Positions 40,853-50,109 are shown, counted from the first letter of the stretch. The stretch: DNA of 64,000 nt from Micromonospora arborensis (GCF_003205615.1 NZ_PYBV01000026.1:25015-89014); one strand, 5' to 3'. The notes: a model not told the origin generated them from the letters alone. Program-made: numbers and translations.

Positions 40853-41950
40853 TCATCGTCCGTGCGCGTCGCCGACCGCCGAGGTGCGGGGTGCCGGGGT
40901 ACGCGGGCCGCCCGGCACCGACACCAAGCGGTAGATCTCCCGCTCCCCGTCGCCGTGACCGTACTTCTGGTCGAAGTGCCGTTGCACGGCGGCGGCGGGC
41001 GTGCGGTCCTCGTCGGTCGGCTCGGCGAGGGTGAAAACCGCGGGGGCCGCCCCGGGTGCGCGGGGTGGCAACGCGGCTCGCATGGTCAGCGGTGCGGTCA
41101 CCCGGAATCCCCGGCAGTCGACGTAGTGCTGCCCGTCCACCGTCGCGTACGGCACCCGCACCTCGACCACGTCCGAGTCGTCGTGACGCAACGTGACCGT
41201 GACCGACCAGTATCGCTCCAGAACCAGGGTGGCCTGCTCGTGCTCCCAGAGCTCCTCGAACCGGGCGTGCACGAACCCGCCCCACGGGCTGTCCATGTCC
41301 ACCTCGAGCTGCGGCACGTTGAACGACAACTTTCCGATCGGGAAGAACGAGATCAACGCACGCCCGTCCCACTGGTAGAGCTGGATCGACGGGGACGCGT
41401 CGTAGAGCCGGACCTGCAAGCGGTGCCGCAACCGGGAGTCGAGGGCCTCGGCGAAGGCGGCAAGGTGGCGCAGGTTGGTACGGATCTGGCGCGGGACGTC
41501 CACCCGTTGCCGTTCCAACTCCTCGGAGCGCTGCTGGGCGGCGGTGCAGTCCGGGTCGAGCAGGAGCAACTGCACCTGGGCGCCGTTGGCGAGCGCTGCC
41601 CGGATGGCGGTCAGGGTCTCCTCGCGGTACCGCTGCTCCAGCAGGATCGTCCAGGTGTCGAGGATGCGCACCCGGCGACCGGAGCGGTGCAGCCGCGTCA
41701 CGAACGTCTGCTGGTCGAAGCTGAGGTGCTCCTGCACCCGCGCCTTGCGGGCCTCCTCGAACAGCGGGTCGAAGATGACGTACGAGATGGCCGCGAGCAC
41801 CACGCTGGAACCGAGGTTGAGCAGGAGGTCGCTGAGGAAGCCGGTGCTGAGCCAGGCGGCCAGCAGCATGAGGGCGGCGATCGCGAGCAGCGCCCCTCCG
41901 ACGACGAAGGCGCGTCGTTGCCGCCCGCCCCGACCAGCCCACCCGGGCAT
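40853..41950 (-). CDS. Membrane protein with PLD-like/DUF5919-type domain
   Basis: 365 residues from an ATG at 41950 (GGAAGGAG upstream). Two adjacent transmembrane helices (FVVGGALLAIAALMLLAAWL and LLLNLGSSVVLAAISYVIFD) are followed by a cytoplasmic domain: VRILDTWTILLEQRYREETL, NGAQVQLLLLDPDC, LYDASPSIQLYQWDGRALIS. The phospholipase D-like arrangement (a short-strand L-L-L-D-P after AALANGAQV) fits DUF5919-type proteins, though no HxK motif is present. Function unknown. It diverges from another membrane protein. Confidence 0.62.
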   Translation of the reverse strand: MPGWAGRGGRQRRAFVVGGALLAIAALMLLAAWLSTGFLSDLLLNLGSSVVLAAISYVIFDPLFEEARKARVQEHLSFDQQTFVTRLHRSGRRVRILDTWTILLEQRYREETLTAIRAALANGAQVQLLLLDPDCTAAQQRSEELERQRVDVPRQIRTNLRHLAAFAEALDSRLRHRLQVRLYDASPSIQLYQWDGRALISFFPIGKLSFNVPQLEVDMDSPWGGFVHARFEELWEHEQATLVLERYWSVTVTLRHDDSDVVEVRVPYATVDGQHYVDCRGFRVTAPLTMRAALPPRAPGAAPAVFTLAEPTDEDRTPAAAVQRHFDQKYGHGDGEREIYRLVSVPGGPRTPAPRTSAVGDAHGR

Positions 41951-42131
41951 CCGGTCTCCTTCCGCCGTCGGTCGGCGCCACCGACGCGAGGTGCTCACCG
42001 GAATTCGGAGGATACGTGCCCGCTTTGCCGCTCGCTGTCCCGTTCGGGACCGGCCAGTTCGCCGTTCGGACCGTCCTCGCCGCTCATAGGGTGACGGTAA
42101 CGGAGTCGGGCGACTGCGAAGGGTGGGCGGG

Positions 42132-42740
42132 ATGGACGACGGTGAACGGGAGAAGGCACTCCTCGCCGCCCTGACCACCGAGCACTACGCCCTGGAGACG
42201 TCCCGGGCCGGCACCATCGCCGAGGCCACCGGCCGCGCCACGATCTTCCTGTCCGTCCTGTCGGCGGCACTGATCGGCCTCGGCTTCGTCGCCACCAACG
42301 ACAAGGTGGTCCGGCCCTACCTGGCCGCGGTGCTGCCCACCCTGGTGATCACCGGGGTGCTGACGTTCCTGCGGCTGGTGGAGACCACCGTGGAGAACTC
42401 GTTGGACCTGCGGCGGATCCAGCGCATCCGTGCCTACTACCACCATCGGTTCGCCGCCGAGCACGACTTCTTCGCCGACGCGGTGATGGCCGACGACCCC
42501 ATGAGCACGGCGTGGAACCTGGTCGGTACGACGCCGGGGCGGTGGGAGTTCCTGCTCACCACGGCCGCACTCGTGGGTGCGGTCAACGCGGTGCTGATCG
42601 GCCTCGGCATCGCCCTGGTGGCCGCGGCGGCGGGGGTCGGGGGCGTGCTGACGATCCTTGCCGGGGTGCTCGTCGCGTTGGTGGCGTTCGGTGTGCAGTT
42701 CGCGTACATCGTCCGGATGTCGGCCGGACGGCGGGGCTGA
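42132..42740 (+). CDS. Four-helix membrane protein, hypothetical
   Basis: 202 residues. Two transmembrane helices (ATIFLSVLSAALIGLGFVA, AAVLPTLVITGVLTFLRLVE) are followed by a cytoplasmic loop (LRRIQRIRAYYHHRFAAEHD) and two more helices near the end (LVGAVNAVLIGLGIALVAAA, ILAGVLVALVAFGVQFAYIV). A charged helix precedes the first (EREKALLAALTTEHYALETS). The overall form recalls SLATT-like four-helix proteins but I cannot place it in a family. ATG 42132 chosen; an upstream GTG is in frame. It diverges from the PLD-like protein gene. Confidence 0.6.
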   Translation: MDDGEREKALLAALTTEHYALETSRAGTIAEATGRATIFLSVLSAALIGLGFVATNDKVVRPYLAAVLPTLVITGVLTFLRLVETTVENSLDLRRIQRIRAYYHHRFAAEHDFFADAVMADDPMSTAWNLVGTTPGRWEFLLTTAALVGAVNAVLIGLGIALVAAAAGVGGVLTILAGVLVALVAFGVQFAYIVRMSAGRRG

Positions 42741-42757
42741 CCGCCCGCTGGCGGTGC

Positions 42758-43564
42758 TCAGACCACCCGCCAGTCATCGTTGGGCAACGCCGCGGCCTGG
42801 GGACCCATCAGCAGCATGCCACCGTCGACCGGCCAGGACGCGCCGGTGACGTAGCCGGCGGCGGGGGAGGCGAGCAACGCGACCACGGCGGCCACCTCCC
42901 GGGCGTCGCCGGGCCGCCCCAGCGGCACGCCGGGCCGTTCCTGGGTGAACGGGTCGACATCCTCCTGACCGGTCATCGGCGTGGCGATCTCGCCCGGGGC
43001 GACGGCGTTGACGGTGATCCCGTCGGCAGCCAACTCTTGCGCCATCACCCGGCTCAGGAGTCCGAGCCCGCCCTTGGCGGCGCAGTACGCGGCGGAGCCC
43101 ACCCGGGGTGCGTGCTCGTGCACGCTGGTGATGTTGATGATCCGTCCGCCGGCGCCGGTGGCCCGCATCCGTCGCGCGGCCTGTTGGGAGCACAGGAACG
43201 GCGCGTCCAGGTCGACCGCGAGCACGTCCCGCCACTGCTCCCACCCGGTGTCCACGAACGGCGTCGAGCCGCCGGTGCCGGCATTGTTGACCAGCACCCC
43301 GATGCCGCCCAGCCGGTCGGCCAGCTCGTCCACCACCGCCGCCGCGCCCGGCAGCCGGGTCAGGTCCACCTCGGCGACCTCGCAGCGCCGGCCCGTCGCG
43401 CGGACCTCGGTGGCCGTCCGCTCGGCGCCGTCGGGGTCGCCGTACCAGGTGATGCCGATCTCGAAGCCGGCCTCGGCCAGGACGACCGCGCAGGCCTTGC
43501 CGATGCCGGAATCCGCGCCGGTGACGATGGCGATCCTCGGGTAGTTCGCGTATCGCTGCGGCAT
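42758..43564 (-). CDS. SDR-family oxidoreductase
   Basis: 268 residues. Classical SDR: IAIVTGADSGIGKACAVVLA (TGxxxGIG), VLVNNAGTGGSTP (NNAG), NITSVHEHAPRVGSAAYCAA with Ser/Tyr and Lys in YCAAKGG, and a C-terminal GYVTGASWPVDGGMLL. This last motif marks the FabG/glucose-dehydrogenase-like group. NADP(H) is likely. Substrate unknown. It lies between two plus-strand genes on the opposite strand, so it is probably monocistronic. Confidence 0.9.
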   Translation of the reverse strand: MPQRYANYPRIAIVTGADSGIGKACAVVLAEAGFEIGITWYGDPDGAERTATEVRATGRRCEVAEVDLTRLPGAAAVVDELADRLGGIGVLVNNAGTGGSTPFVDTGWEQWRDVLAVDLDAPFLCSQQAARRMRATGAGGRIINITSVHEHAPRVGSAAYCAAKGGLGLLSRVMAQELAADGITVNAVAPGEIATPMTGQEDVDPFTQERPGVPLGRPGDAREVAAVVALLASPAAGYVTGASWPVDGGMLLMGPQAAALPNDDWRVV

Positions 43565-43678
43565 GCTCCCGCACTACCCCGGCCGGGCCGGCTCAATCCC
43601 CACCGGCTTTCGGCCGCCGGCCCGGACGTCGCCGTCCCGACCGATCCCGGGGAGCTGCCGACGGCGTACCGTCGCCGG

Positions 43679-44281
43679 ATGCGGATCACCCGGTTCACCC
43701 ACTCGTGTGTGCGCGTCGAGCAGGACGGCGGCGTGCTGGTCGTCGACCCGGGGACGTGGAGCGAGCCGGGCGCCCTGGTCGGCGCGGACGCCGTCCTGGT
43801 CACTCACGAGCACTCCGACCATGTGGACGTGTTGCGGCTCGCCGGTCTCGGCGTCCCCGTGTACGCCCCCGAGGGCGCCCGACTGCCGGATCTCGCCCCG
43901 CTGCCGGTGACCCGGGTCCGCGCCGGGCAGCGGTTCACGGCGGCCGGCATCACGGTCAGCGCGCACGGCGGCCGGCACGCCCCGATCCATGCGGGACAGC
44001 CCGACTGCCCGAACCTCGGCTACCTGATCGGCGAGCGGCTCTACCACCCGGGCGACGCGCTGCACGTGCCGGACGAGCCGGTGCACACCCTGCTCGTCCC
44101 CGCCCAGGGGTCGTGGCTGCGCCTGGACGAGGCGATCCGTTTCGCTGGTGCCGTGGGCGCGGCGGCGGCGTACCCGATCCACGACGCGCAGCTCAACGAG
44201 CGTGGCCTGGCCAGCGTCGCCGGCTGGTTCACCGAGACGATCCCCGGCTACCGCCACCTCGTGCCCGGCGACACCGTCTGA
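43679..44281 (+). CDS. MBL-fold metallo-hydrolase
   Basis: 200 residues. The metallo-beta-lactamase metal motif is VLVTHEHSDHVDVLR (HxHxDH), with further ligands in AHGGRHAPI and LYHPGDALHVP, and a closing YPIHDAQLNERG. The N-terminal strand FTHSCVRVEQDGGVLVVDPG is typical of the UlaG/YtnP-like subgroup, which hydrolyses phosphodiester or lactone-type bonds. Substrate unknown. Confidence 0.87.
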   Translation: MRITRFTHSCVRVEQDGGVLVVDPGTWSEPGALVGADAVLVTHEHSDHVDVLRLAGLGVPVYAPEGARLPDLAPLPVTRVRAGQRFTAAGITVSAHGGRHAPIHAGQPDCPNLGYLIGERLYHPGDALHVPDEPVHTLLVPAQGSWLRLDEAIRFAGAVGAAAAYPIHDAQLNERGLASVAGWFTETIPGYRHLVPGDTV

Positions 44282-44300
44282 CCGTGCGCCGAACGCGCTC

Positions 44301-44912
44301 CTATCGTCCGCTGAGGGCGAGTGTGATGCCGAGCGCGACGAACGTGCCGGCGGCGGATCGGCGCAGCCAGTCGGTGACCCGGGGTCGGGTCAGCACCCGG
44401 TCGCGTACCCGGGCCGCGAAGATGCCGTAGCCGCTGAAGATCACGAAGGTGAGCAGCATGAACACCGCGCCGCAGGCGAGCATCGCCCGGGTCGAGCCGG
44501 GCGCGGCGGTGTCCACGAACTGCGGCAGGAACGCCACGAAGAACAGCGTCGGCTTCGGGTTGAGCAGGTTGACCAGCACCCCGGAGAGGATCACCCGGAC
44601 GGCCGAGCGGGGCGGGCTGTCGGTCGTCACCGCGAAGGCGCTGCGATCCCGTGCGGTGGCCCAGGCCAGGTAGAGCAGGTAGCCGACGCCGAGGTAGCGA
44701 ACGGTTTCGAACGCCGCCGCGCTCGTCTGCATCAGCGCGGCCAGCCCGGTCATCGCCGCCAGCAGGTGCGGCACCGTCCCCAGCGTGCAGGCGACCGCGG
44801 CCAGCACCCCGGCTCGGGCGCCCCGGGACAGGCCGGCGGAGAGGGTGAAGATCACCCCGGTGCCGGGGGTGACCACCACGATCAGCGTGGTGATCAGGAA
44901 CGGAATGGTCAC
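44301..44912 (-). CDS. LysE-family amino-acid exporter
   Basis: 203 residues, about six transmembrane helices. LysE signature near the N-terminus: FLITTLIVVVTPGTGVIFTL, then GARAGVLAAVACTLGTVPHLL, YLGVGYLLYLAWATARD and GVLVNLLNPKPTLFFVAFLP, the last being strongly conserved in the family. It exports an amino acid or derivative. The GTG at 44912 (reading MTIPFL) has GGAGG at good spacing. Its divergent neighbour is a PLP-dependent MocR regulator, a common pairing in amino-acid homeostasis. Confidence 0.9.
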   Translation of the reverse strand: MTIPFLITTLIVVVTPGTGVIFTLSAGLSRGARAGVLAAVACTLGTVPHLLAAMTGLAALMQTSAAAFETVRYLGVGYLLYLAWATARDRSAFAVTTDSPPRSAVRVILSGVLVNLLNPKPTLFFVAFLPQFVDTAAPGSTRAMLACGAVFMLLTFVIFSGYGIFAARVRDRVLTRPRVTDWLRRSAAGTFVALGITLALSGR

Positions 44913-44974
44913 GATCGTCCTCCGAGGGAGTTGGCAGGTCTCGCTCCTGCTCACCCTGCTGCCACAATGGCCCG

Positions 44975-46462
44975 ATGGGCAGAGCCAAACCCACGCCATC
45001 GGAGAGGTCCATAACTGCCGGGTCCGACTTCCTGCACCTGACCATCGCCGACGCGCCACGAGGTGGGCGTGCGGACTGGCTGGCCGGCCGGCTGCGTCAG
45101 GCCATCGCCGACGGTCGACTGCCGGTCGGTGACCGACTGCCCGCCAGCCGGGTGCTCGCCGCCGACCTCGGTGTCTCCCGGGGCGTCGTCACCGAGGCGT
45201 ACCAACGTCTGACCGAGGAGGGGCACGTCACCGGTCGGGGCCGGGCCGGCACGGTGGTCGTCGCCGCGCCGGGCACGCCCACACCCGCCCCGGCCGCCGC
45301 GCCGGCCCCGGCCGCGCTCTTCCCGCCGGCACCGAGCAGCGACATCTTCGAGGCGGTACGCGCGGCGCGCGCGACCATCGACCTGTCGCCCGGCGTACCC
45401 GACCTGACCGCCTTTCCCCGCGCGGACTGGCTGCGCGCCGAACGGACCGTGCTGCGCCACCTCGCCGCGGCCGACTTCGGCTACGGCGACCCGTGCGGCG
45501 CGCCCGCGCTGCGACAGGCCGTCGCCACCTGGCTGGCCCGCAACCGCGGCATCACCGTCGACTCGGTCGAGGTGATCATCGTGGCCGGCGTGACGCAGGC
45601 GCTCGCGCTGCTCACCCAGGCCCTCGCCGCCGTTGGCATCGACCGCATCGCGGTCGAGGACCCGGGCTCGCTCGGCGTGCGACAGCACCTGAACAGCTGG
45701 CGGATGGACACCCCGCCCATCGCCGTGGACGACGCCGGGCTGCGGGTCGACGAGTTGGCCGCCAGCGGCGCACCCGCCGTGATGCTCACCCCCGCACACC
45801 AGTTCCCGACCGGCGTGGTGCTCGACGGCGACCGCCGCCGCCAGCTCGTCTCCTGGGCGCGGGCCGGCGGCCTGATCATCGAGGACGACTACGACGCCGA
45901 GCACCGCTACGACCGCCCTCCGGTGCCGGCGCTGCGTGGCCTGCTGCCCGAGCAGGTCTGCTACGCCGGCAGCGTCTCGAAGGTGCTCGCCCCGGCGCTG
46001 CGGGTCGGCTGGCTGCTCGTGCCGGCCCGACTGCGGGAGGCGGTGGTGGTCGCCAAGCGCAACGCCGACCTGGGCAACGCGGTGCTGCCGCAACTGGTGC
46101 TGGCGGAGCTGATGACCTCCGGTGCCTTCGAGCGGCATCTGCGGCTATTGCGTCGCCGGCACATCCGTCGGCGGGACGCGATGATCGCCGCGCTGGCCCG
46201 GCACCTGCCCGGCGCGACCGTGCACGGTGCCGCGGCCGGTCTGCACCTCATGATCACGCTGGACGACGCCGTGGTCGACAGCGAACTGGCGGCGGCGACG
46301 CTGGCACGCGGGGTGAAGGTGCAACCGCTGTCCTGGCACTGCCAGCGGCCGTACCGACCGGGCCTCGTGCTCGGCTACGCCGCCCGTACGCCCACCGAGA
46401 TCGAGGACGGCGTCGCCGAGATCGCCGCCGCGCTGCCCGACCGCCGACGGTTGGACGGTTGA
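44975..46462 (+). CDS. MocR/PdxR-type regulator (GntR HTH fused to aminotransferase)
   Basis: 495 residues. The N-terminal GntR winged helix (~25-100): WLAGRLRQAIADGRLPVGDR, LPASRVLAADLGVSRGVVTE, AYQRLTEEG. After an Ala/Pro linker comes a fold-type I aminotransferase domain: FGYGDPCGAPALRQAVATWL, TPAHQFPTG, IIEDDYDAEHRYDRPPVPAL and the PLP-lysine in YAGSVSKVLAPALRVGW. Such regulators sense PLP or amines. Divergent from the LysE exporter gene 62 bp away, which it may activate. Confidence 0.92.
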   Translation: MGRAKPTPSERSITAGSDFLHLTIADAPRGGRADWLAGRLRQAIADGRLPVGDRLPASRVLAADLGVSRGVVTEAYQRLTEEGHVTGRGRAGTVVVAAPGTPTPAPAAAPAPAALFPPAPSSDIFEAVRAARATIDLSPGVPDLTAFPRADWLRAERTVLRHLAAADFGYGDPCGAPALRQAVATWLARNRGITVDSVEVIIVAGVTQALALLTQALAAVGIDRIAVEDPGSLGVRQHLNSWRMDTPPIAVDDAGLRVDELAASGAPAVMLTPAHQFPTGVVLDGDRRRQLVSWARAGGLIIEDDYDAEHRYDRPPVPALRGLLPEQVCYAGSVSKVLAPALRVGWLLVPARLREAVVVAKRNADLGNAVLPQLVLAELMTSGAFERHLRLLRRRHIRRRDAMIAALARHLPGATVHGAAAGLHLMITLDDAVVDSELAAATLARGVKVQPLSWHCQRPYRPGLVLGYAARTPTEIEDGVAEIAAALPDRRRLDG

Positions 46463-46484
46463 GCGCGGTCGGGCTCGGGGCCGC

Positions 46485-47906
46485 TCAGCCCAGGAACAGC
46501 TGGACCAGGACCAGCACGGCGAGCAGCGCCGGCCCCCGTGACCCCTGACGGAGCAGGTCGATCGGGATCATCCCGAACGGCGTGTTGACCGTCGCGCCGC
46601 CGTAGTCGATCGGTGGGCGGGTGCCGGCCCGAAACACGGCGAGCACCACTCCGAGCGCCAGCGTCGGTGCCAGCGAGGCCGGCCCCGGGTCGACGGTCGG
46701 CAGGGTCAGCAACCACCACAGGCCCGCGCCGACCGCCGGCACCACCACGTGGATCCCGCGCAGCAGGGCGTCACTCCCGCCGAGCGCCCGGCGCAGCCCG
46801 GCTGAGCGGCTGATCGACCGTAGGCCGCCGGTCAGCCGGTTGGCGGCGAGGTAGGCGAACACCACCTGTGCGGCGCCGGCCAGCCCGGGCAGGGCGAGCG
46901 CGGCAGCGTACTGGACTCCGATGAGGGCCGCCCAGATCAGCAGGGCGCTCGGGTGGCGGCGCAGCCGGCGTACGTCGGCCTGCAACAGCGCCCACCAGCC
47001 GGGGCCGGGCAGGAACCGGTGACTGCGGACCCGGCCGATCCGCCGCCAGCGTCGGCTCTCCACCAGGCTGGCGAGCAGGCTCGGGTCCAGCAGGATCGTG
47101 GCCGTGGCGGCAGCGTTGGCGAACTGGGCGCCGGTGGTCAGCGTGGCCCGGTCGACCCGGGGCAGCGCGCGTACCGCGAGGATCGTGCCCAGGCCGGCGA
47201 GGGGCACCGCGAGGGCGAACAGCGCGACGGTCGGCGTCGTCGCCGGCCGGGGCAACCCGTCGCCGAGGTGACCGACGAGCACCACCACGGTGGTGAGGAC
47301 TGCGGCCGCCACCATCGGCACCGCACCGGCCACCGTCGGCCACCGTCGGCCCGCCCGGCTGCTCTGGGCGACGACGCTGAGCGCCAGCGCGGCGGCACCC
47401 CAGCCCGCGCCGGCCGCGGCAGCCCAGCCCAGCGCGGCCGGGTCGCTGACACCGCCGAGCGCCGCCACGGCCACCCCGAGCGCCGCGGTGCCCACGGCGG
47501 CGCCGAGGAGCAGGAGGACGAAGCGCGGCGCCAACCAGGCCCGCCGGTCCACCGGCGCGCTGGTCGCCCAGCTCTGCGTGGCCGGTGTGACCAGCAGCGG
47601 GCCGAGGGCGCGCAGGCCACGCCAGGTGAGGCCGGCGCCGGCCAGCAACGCGGCGACCGCCAGCCACCACCGCACGCCCGGCTCGGCCTGGCCCACCGTC
47701 GGGGAATCCAGCATGTCGCGGCTGGCGCTGATCGCGAACCAGCCGTACATGCCCACGAACAGGACCATGACGTACGCGTCGCCCAGCACATCGCTGAGCG
47801 AGTGGTCGTGGTGCCGGCTGCGGGCCCGGCGCAGGTGCGTACGCAGTTGCCGGGCGGTGGGCACCCCGGCCGTCGGGTCGGCGATCGTGGCCGGTGGGGC
47901 GGTCAC
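46485..47906 (-). CDS. Membrane protein of an ABC system (DUF6297-like)
   Basis: 473 residues with about ten to twelve hydrophobic helices, starting at a GTG (47906) that overlaps the ATPase stop (GTGA). A basic cytoplasmic head (RQLRTHLRRARSRHHDHSLS) precedes the first helix. Landmarks: YVMVLFVGMYGWFAISASRD, TQSWATSAPVDRRAWLAPRF and FLPGPGWWALLQADVRRLRR. It matches the large-permease partners (DUF6297 family) of small ATPases in actinomycetes. Together the two would form an ABC transporter of unknown cargo. Confidence 0.78.
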   Translation of the reverse strand: MTAPPATIADPTAGVPTARQLRTHLRRARSRHHDHSLSDVLGDAYVMVLFVGMYGWFAISASRDMLDSPTVGQAEPGVRWWLAVAALLAGAGLTWRGLRALGPLLVTPATQSWATSAPVDRRAWLAPRFVLLLLGAAVGTAALGVAVAALGGVSDPAALGWAAAAGAGWGAAALALSVVAQSSRAGRRWPTVAGAVPMVAAAVLTTVVVLVGHLGDGLPRPATTPTVALFALAVPLAGLGTILAVRALPRVDRATLTTGAQFANAAATATILLDPSLLASLVESRRWRRIGRVRSHRFLPGPGWWALLQADVRRLRRHPSALLIWAALIGVQYAAALALPGLAGAAQVVFAYLAANRLTGGLRSISRSAGLRRALGGSDALLRGIHVVVPAVGAGLWWLLTLPTVDPGPASLAPTLALGVVLAVFRAGTRPPIDYGGATVNTPFGMIPIDLLRQGSRGPALLAVLVLVQLFLG

Positions 47907-48526
47907 CGGCCGATCTCGATGCGCTCGTCGACGACCGCGTCGATCAGCTCCGGGTCGTGCGAGGCCAGCAGCACGGCGGTGCCGGCGTCCCGTTCCCGGC
48001 GCAGCCGGTCGGCGAGCCACTGCCGTCCGCGTACGTCCAGGCGCTGCTCCGGCTCGTCCAGGATCAGCACCCGGCGTGGCCGGACGAAACACGACGCCAG
48101 CGCCAGCCGGCGGCGCTGCCCGCTGGACAGGGTCACCGGCAGTTGATCGCGAGCCGGCTCCAGGCCCAACTCGGCGAGGACCTCCTCGACCGGCTCGGCG
48201 TTACCCCCGTGGGCGTACGCGACCAGCTCCAGGTGCTCGACCACGGACAGGTCGGGGAAGAAGTCGATGTCGTCCAGGGCGGCCGCCACCAGCGCCCGCA
48301 CCTGAGGGTCGGTCTCGTCGGCCCGGCGGCCCTGCACCAACACCTCGCCCGCGTCCGGCCGGTCGGCGCCGACCACACAGCGCAGCAGGGTGGTCTTGCC
48401 ACTGCCGTTGGGGCCCAGCACCACCGCGATCCTGCCCGGCGCGAGCGTGAAGCTCACGTCGTCGAGCACGACCAGGTTGCCGAAGTTACGGCTCAGTCCC
48501 CGTACCGAGAGCGCGTCCACGATCAC
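47903..48526 (-). CDS. ABC transporter ATP-binding protein
   Basis: 207 residues. Walker A is LGPNGSGKTTLLR; the ABC signature is VTLSSGQRRRLALASCF; Walker B is RVLILDEPEQRLD; the H-loop is LLASHDPELID. The Q-loop region (DDIDFFPDLSVVEHLEL) is also present. The GTG at 48526 has GGGAG six bases upstream. It energises the overlapping membrane partner. Neighbouring genes do not reveal the cargo; drug/peptide export is common for this size class. Confidence 0.92.
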   Translation of the reverse strand: MIVDALSVRGLSRNFGNLVVLDDVSFTLAPGRIAVVLGPNGSGKTTLLRCVVGADRPDAGEVLVQGRRADETDPQVRALVAAALDDIDFFPDLSVVEHLELVAYAHGGNAEPVEEVLAELGLEPARDQLPVTLSSGQRRRLALASCFVRPRRVLILDEPEQRLDVRGRQWLADRLRRERDAGTAVLLASHDPELIDAVVDERIEIGR

Positions 48527-48571
48527 AGAGTCTCCCAGACCCGGGCCAGCGGCCAACGCGAGCGACAGACG

Positions 48572-49585
48572 TCACGCCCGATCCGGTGGGTTGTCGACGT
48601 GGCCGTCCAGGTATCCGCCGTAGAGCGCGGCGAGCCCGGTCGCCGTGGCGGCCAGGCGCTCGCGTAGCGCGACCGGGGTCAGCACCTCGATGTCGGCGCC
48701 GAGGCGCAGCAGGTCGCCGTGGGCATGGGTGAGCGACTCGATCGGCAGCACCGCGGTCACCCAGCCCCGCGCGTCCGGTGGGCCGGCGCTGGCGTCCATC
48801 GCGCTGACCACGGGGTCGCTGCCGATCTCGCGCAGTCGTGCCCGGCCGGCGGGGGAGAGGCGGACGGTTGCCTCGTCGCGGTGCAGCCGGGCCCGGAACT
48901 GCACCACGTGCGCCCGCCACCACGCCGGCAGGTCGAAGTCGGCGGGTCGGTCGAACTCCTGCGCCAGCGGGGTCAGCGCGAGGATCTGGTTGACCCGGTA
49001 GGTCGCCGGCGCACCACGGCCGGGCTGGTCGGCCACCACGTACCAGCGGCCACCCTTGAGCACCAGGCCGTACGGCTCCAGCACCCGGGTCACCTCGCCG
49101 TTCCAGCCGCGGTAGCGCACCTCGATGCGGTGCTGCCGCCAGACCGCTTCGGCGGTGCGGGCCAGCTCGGGGGAGGCGTCGCCGTCGGCGTACCACCCGG
49201 GGGTGTCCAGGTGGAAGCGTTGCTGGAGCTGGGTCGCCCGGTCGCGCATCGGCGCGGGGAGCGCGGCGTGCAGCTTGAGTTGCAGCGCGGCCACCACGTC
49301 GCCGTAGCCCAACTCGTCGGCGGGGCCGGGCAGACCGGCCAGGAACAGCCGATCGGCCTCCTCGGCGGTCAGCCCGGTCAGTCTGGTGCGCCAGCCGTCG
49401 ACGAGTTGGTAGCCACCGGCGTGCCCGGCCTCTCCGTAGAGGGGGATGCCGGCGGCGTGCAGTGCCTCCACATCCCGGTAGATCGTGCGGGGGGAGACGG
49501 TCAACCGCTCGGCGAGCTGTGTGGCGGTCAGCCGGCCGTGCTGCTGCAGCAGCAGGAGGAGGGAAAGAAGTCGAGAAGCCCGCAC
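48572..49585 (-). CDS. WYL-domain transcriptional regulator
   Basis: About 337 residues. DeoR-like HTH: RLLSLLLLLQQHGRLTATQL, AERLTVSPRTIYRDVEAL, then the GGYQLVDG wing. The WYL domain (RIEVRYRGWNGEV, GLVLKGGRWYVVADQPG) and a WCX end (ESLTHAHGDLLRLGADIEVL) follow. The GTG at 49585 is the likely start. A perfect 8-bp-arm palindrome lies immediately upstream, between this gene and a divergent two-gene unit, which it likely controls. WYL ligands are often nucleotides or small metabolites. Confidence 0.88.
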   Translation of the reverse strand: MRASRLLSLLLLLQQHGRLTATQLAERLTVSPRTIYRDVEALHAAGIPLYGEAGHAGGYQLVDGWRTRLTGLTAEEADRLFLAGLPGPADELGYGDVVAALQLKLHAALPAPMRDRATQLQQRFHLDTPGWYADGDASPELARTAEAVWRQHRIEVRYRGWNGEVTRVLEPYGLVLKGGRWYVVADQPGRGAPATYRVNQILALTPLAQEFDRPADFDLPAWWRAHVVQFRARLHRDEATVRLSPAGRARLREIGSDPVVSAMDASAGPPDARGWVTAVLPIESLTHAHGDLLRLGADIEVLTPVALRERLAATATGLAALYGGYLDGHVDNPPDRA

Positions 49586-49587
49586 TT

Positions 49588-49608
49588 CACTGACACTAGT
49601 TGTCAGTG
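49588..49608. promoter_or_regulatory. Palindromic operator between WYL regulator and two-gene unit
   Basis: CACTGACA (49588-49595) and TGTCAGTG (49601-49608) around CTAGT: a perfect inverted repeat in the 44-bp divergent gap. A dimeric WYL regulator could bind here and repress both directions. Confidence 0.75.
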
Positions 49609-49629
49609 GACCGGTCCTACCGTCCCGGC

Positions 49630-50109
49630 ATGGCATTTCGCGACAAGGAACTACGAACGCCCGGACCGGTGCTGGTGGACGGCCGGCAGCTCAAGCGCTA
49701 CCACATGGACCAGCCGGAACAGCCGCTCGAACCAGAGGTGGAGAAGGCCGCGTACGACATGTTGCCCGCGCTGCTGGCCGAGGTCGTCGACGACGGAACC
49801 CCGCCCGCCGGGTGGGTGGTGCTGCACCGGGGCGCGGACACCGGCGCCTATCTGCTGGCGTACACCTGGGTGTGGGACAACGCGCTGGAGGTCCGCGTCG
49901 CCGCGGCCGGGCAACCGGCGCTGAACTGCCCGGACGACGACCCGACCCACTTCGTCGAGGTACGTCGACCCGCCGTCGGCTGCGTGTGGGAGTTGGCCGT
50001 GCTGGAGCACGAGCGGTCCGCCTGGGTCCACCACATGCTTGCGCCGGACCACCCCAACCTGACTGGATATCTGGACGACACACGAGCGGAAGGGCCGGTG
50101 GGCCGCTGA
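49630..50109 (+). CDS. Conserved hypothetical protein
   Basis: 159 residues, soluble. It begins MAFRDKELRTPGPVLVDGRQ and continues with KRYHMDQPEQPLEPEVEKAA, GWVVLHRGADTGAYLLAYTW, WDNALEVRVAAAGQPALNCP and WVHHMLAPDHPNLTGYLDD. There is no signal peptide or known catalytic motif; an alpha/beta fold is likely. Its stop shares a base with the next ATG (TGATG), so it is translated together with the DUF1579-like gene. The divergent WYL regulator and palindrome suggest inducible expression. Function unknown. Confidence 0.72.
   Translation: MAFRDKELRTPGPVLVDGRQLKRYHMDQPEQPLEPEVEKAAYDMLPALLAEVVDDGTPPAGWVVLHRGADTGAYLLAYTWVWDNALEVRVAAAGQPALNCPDDDPTHFVEVRRPAVGCVWELAVLEHERSAWVHHMLAPDHPNLTGYLDDTRAEGPVGR

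Noticed and set aside
40853..42740. Complete CBASS-type defence system
   Set aside because: There is no cGAS/DncV-like nucleotidyltransferase or sensor next to the two membrane proteins.
46953..48146. Long plus-strand frame across the ABC permease
   Set aside because: It opposes two genes with clear Walker motifs and membrane helices; its own peptide is rich in R, H, Q and G without motifs.
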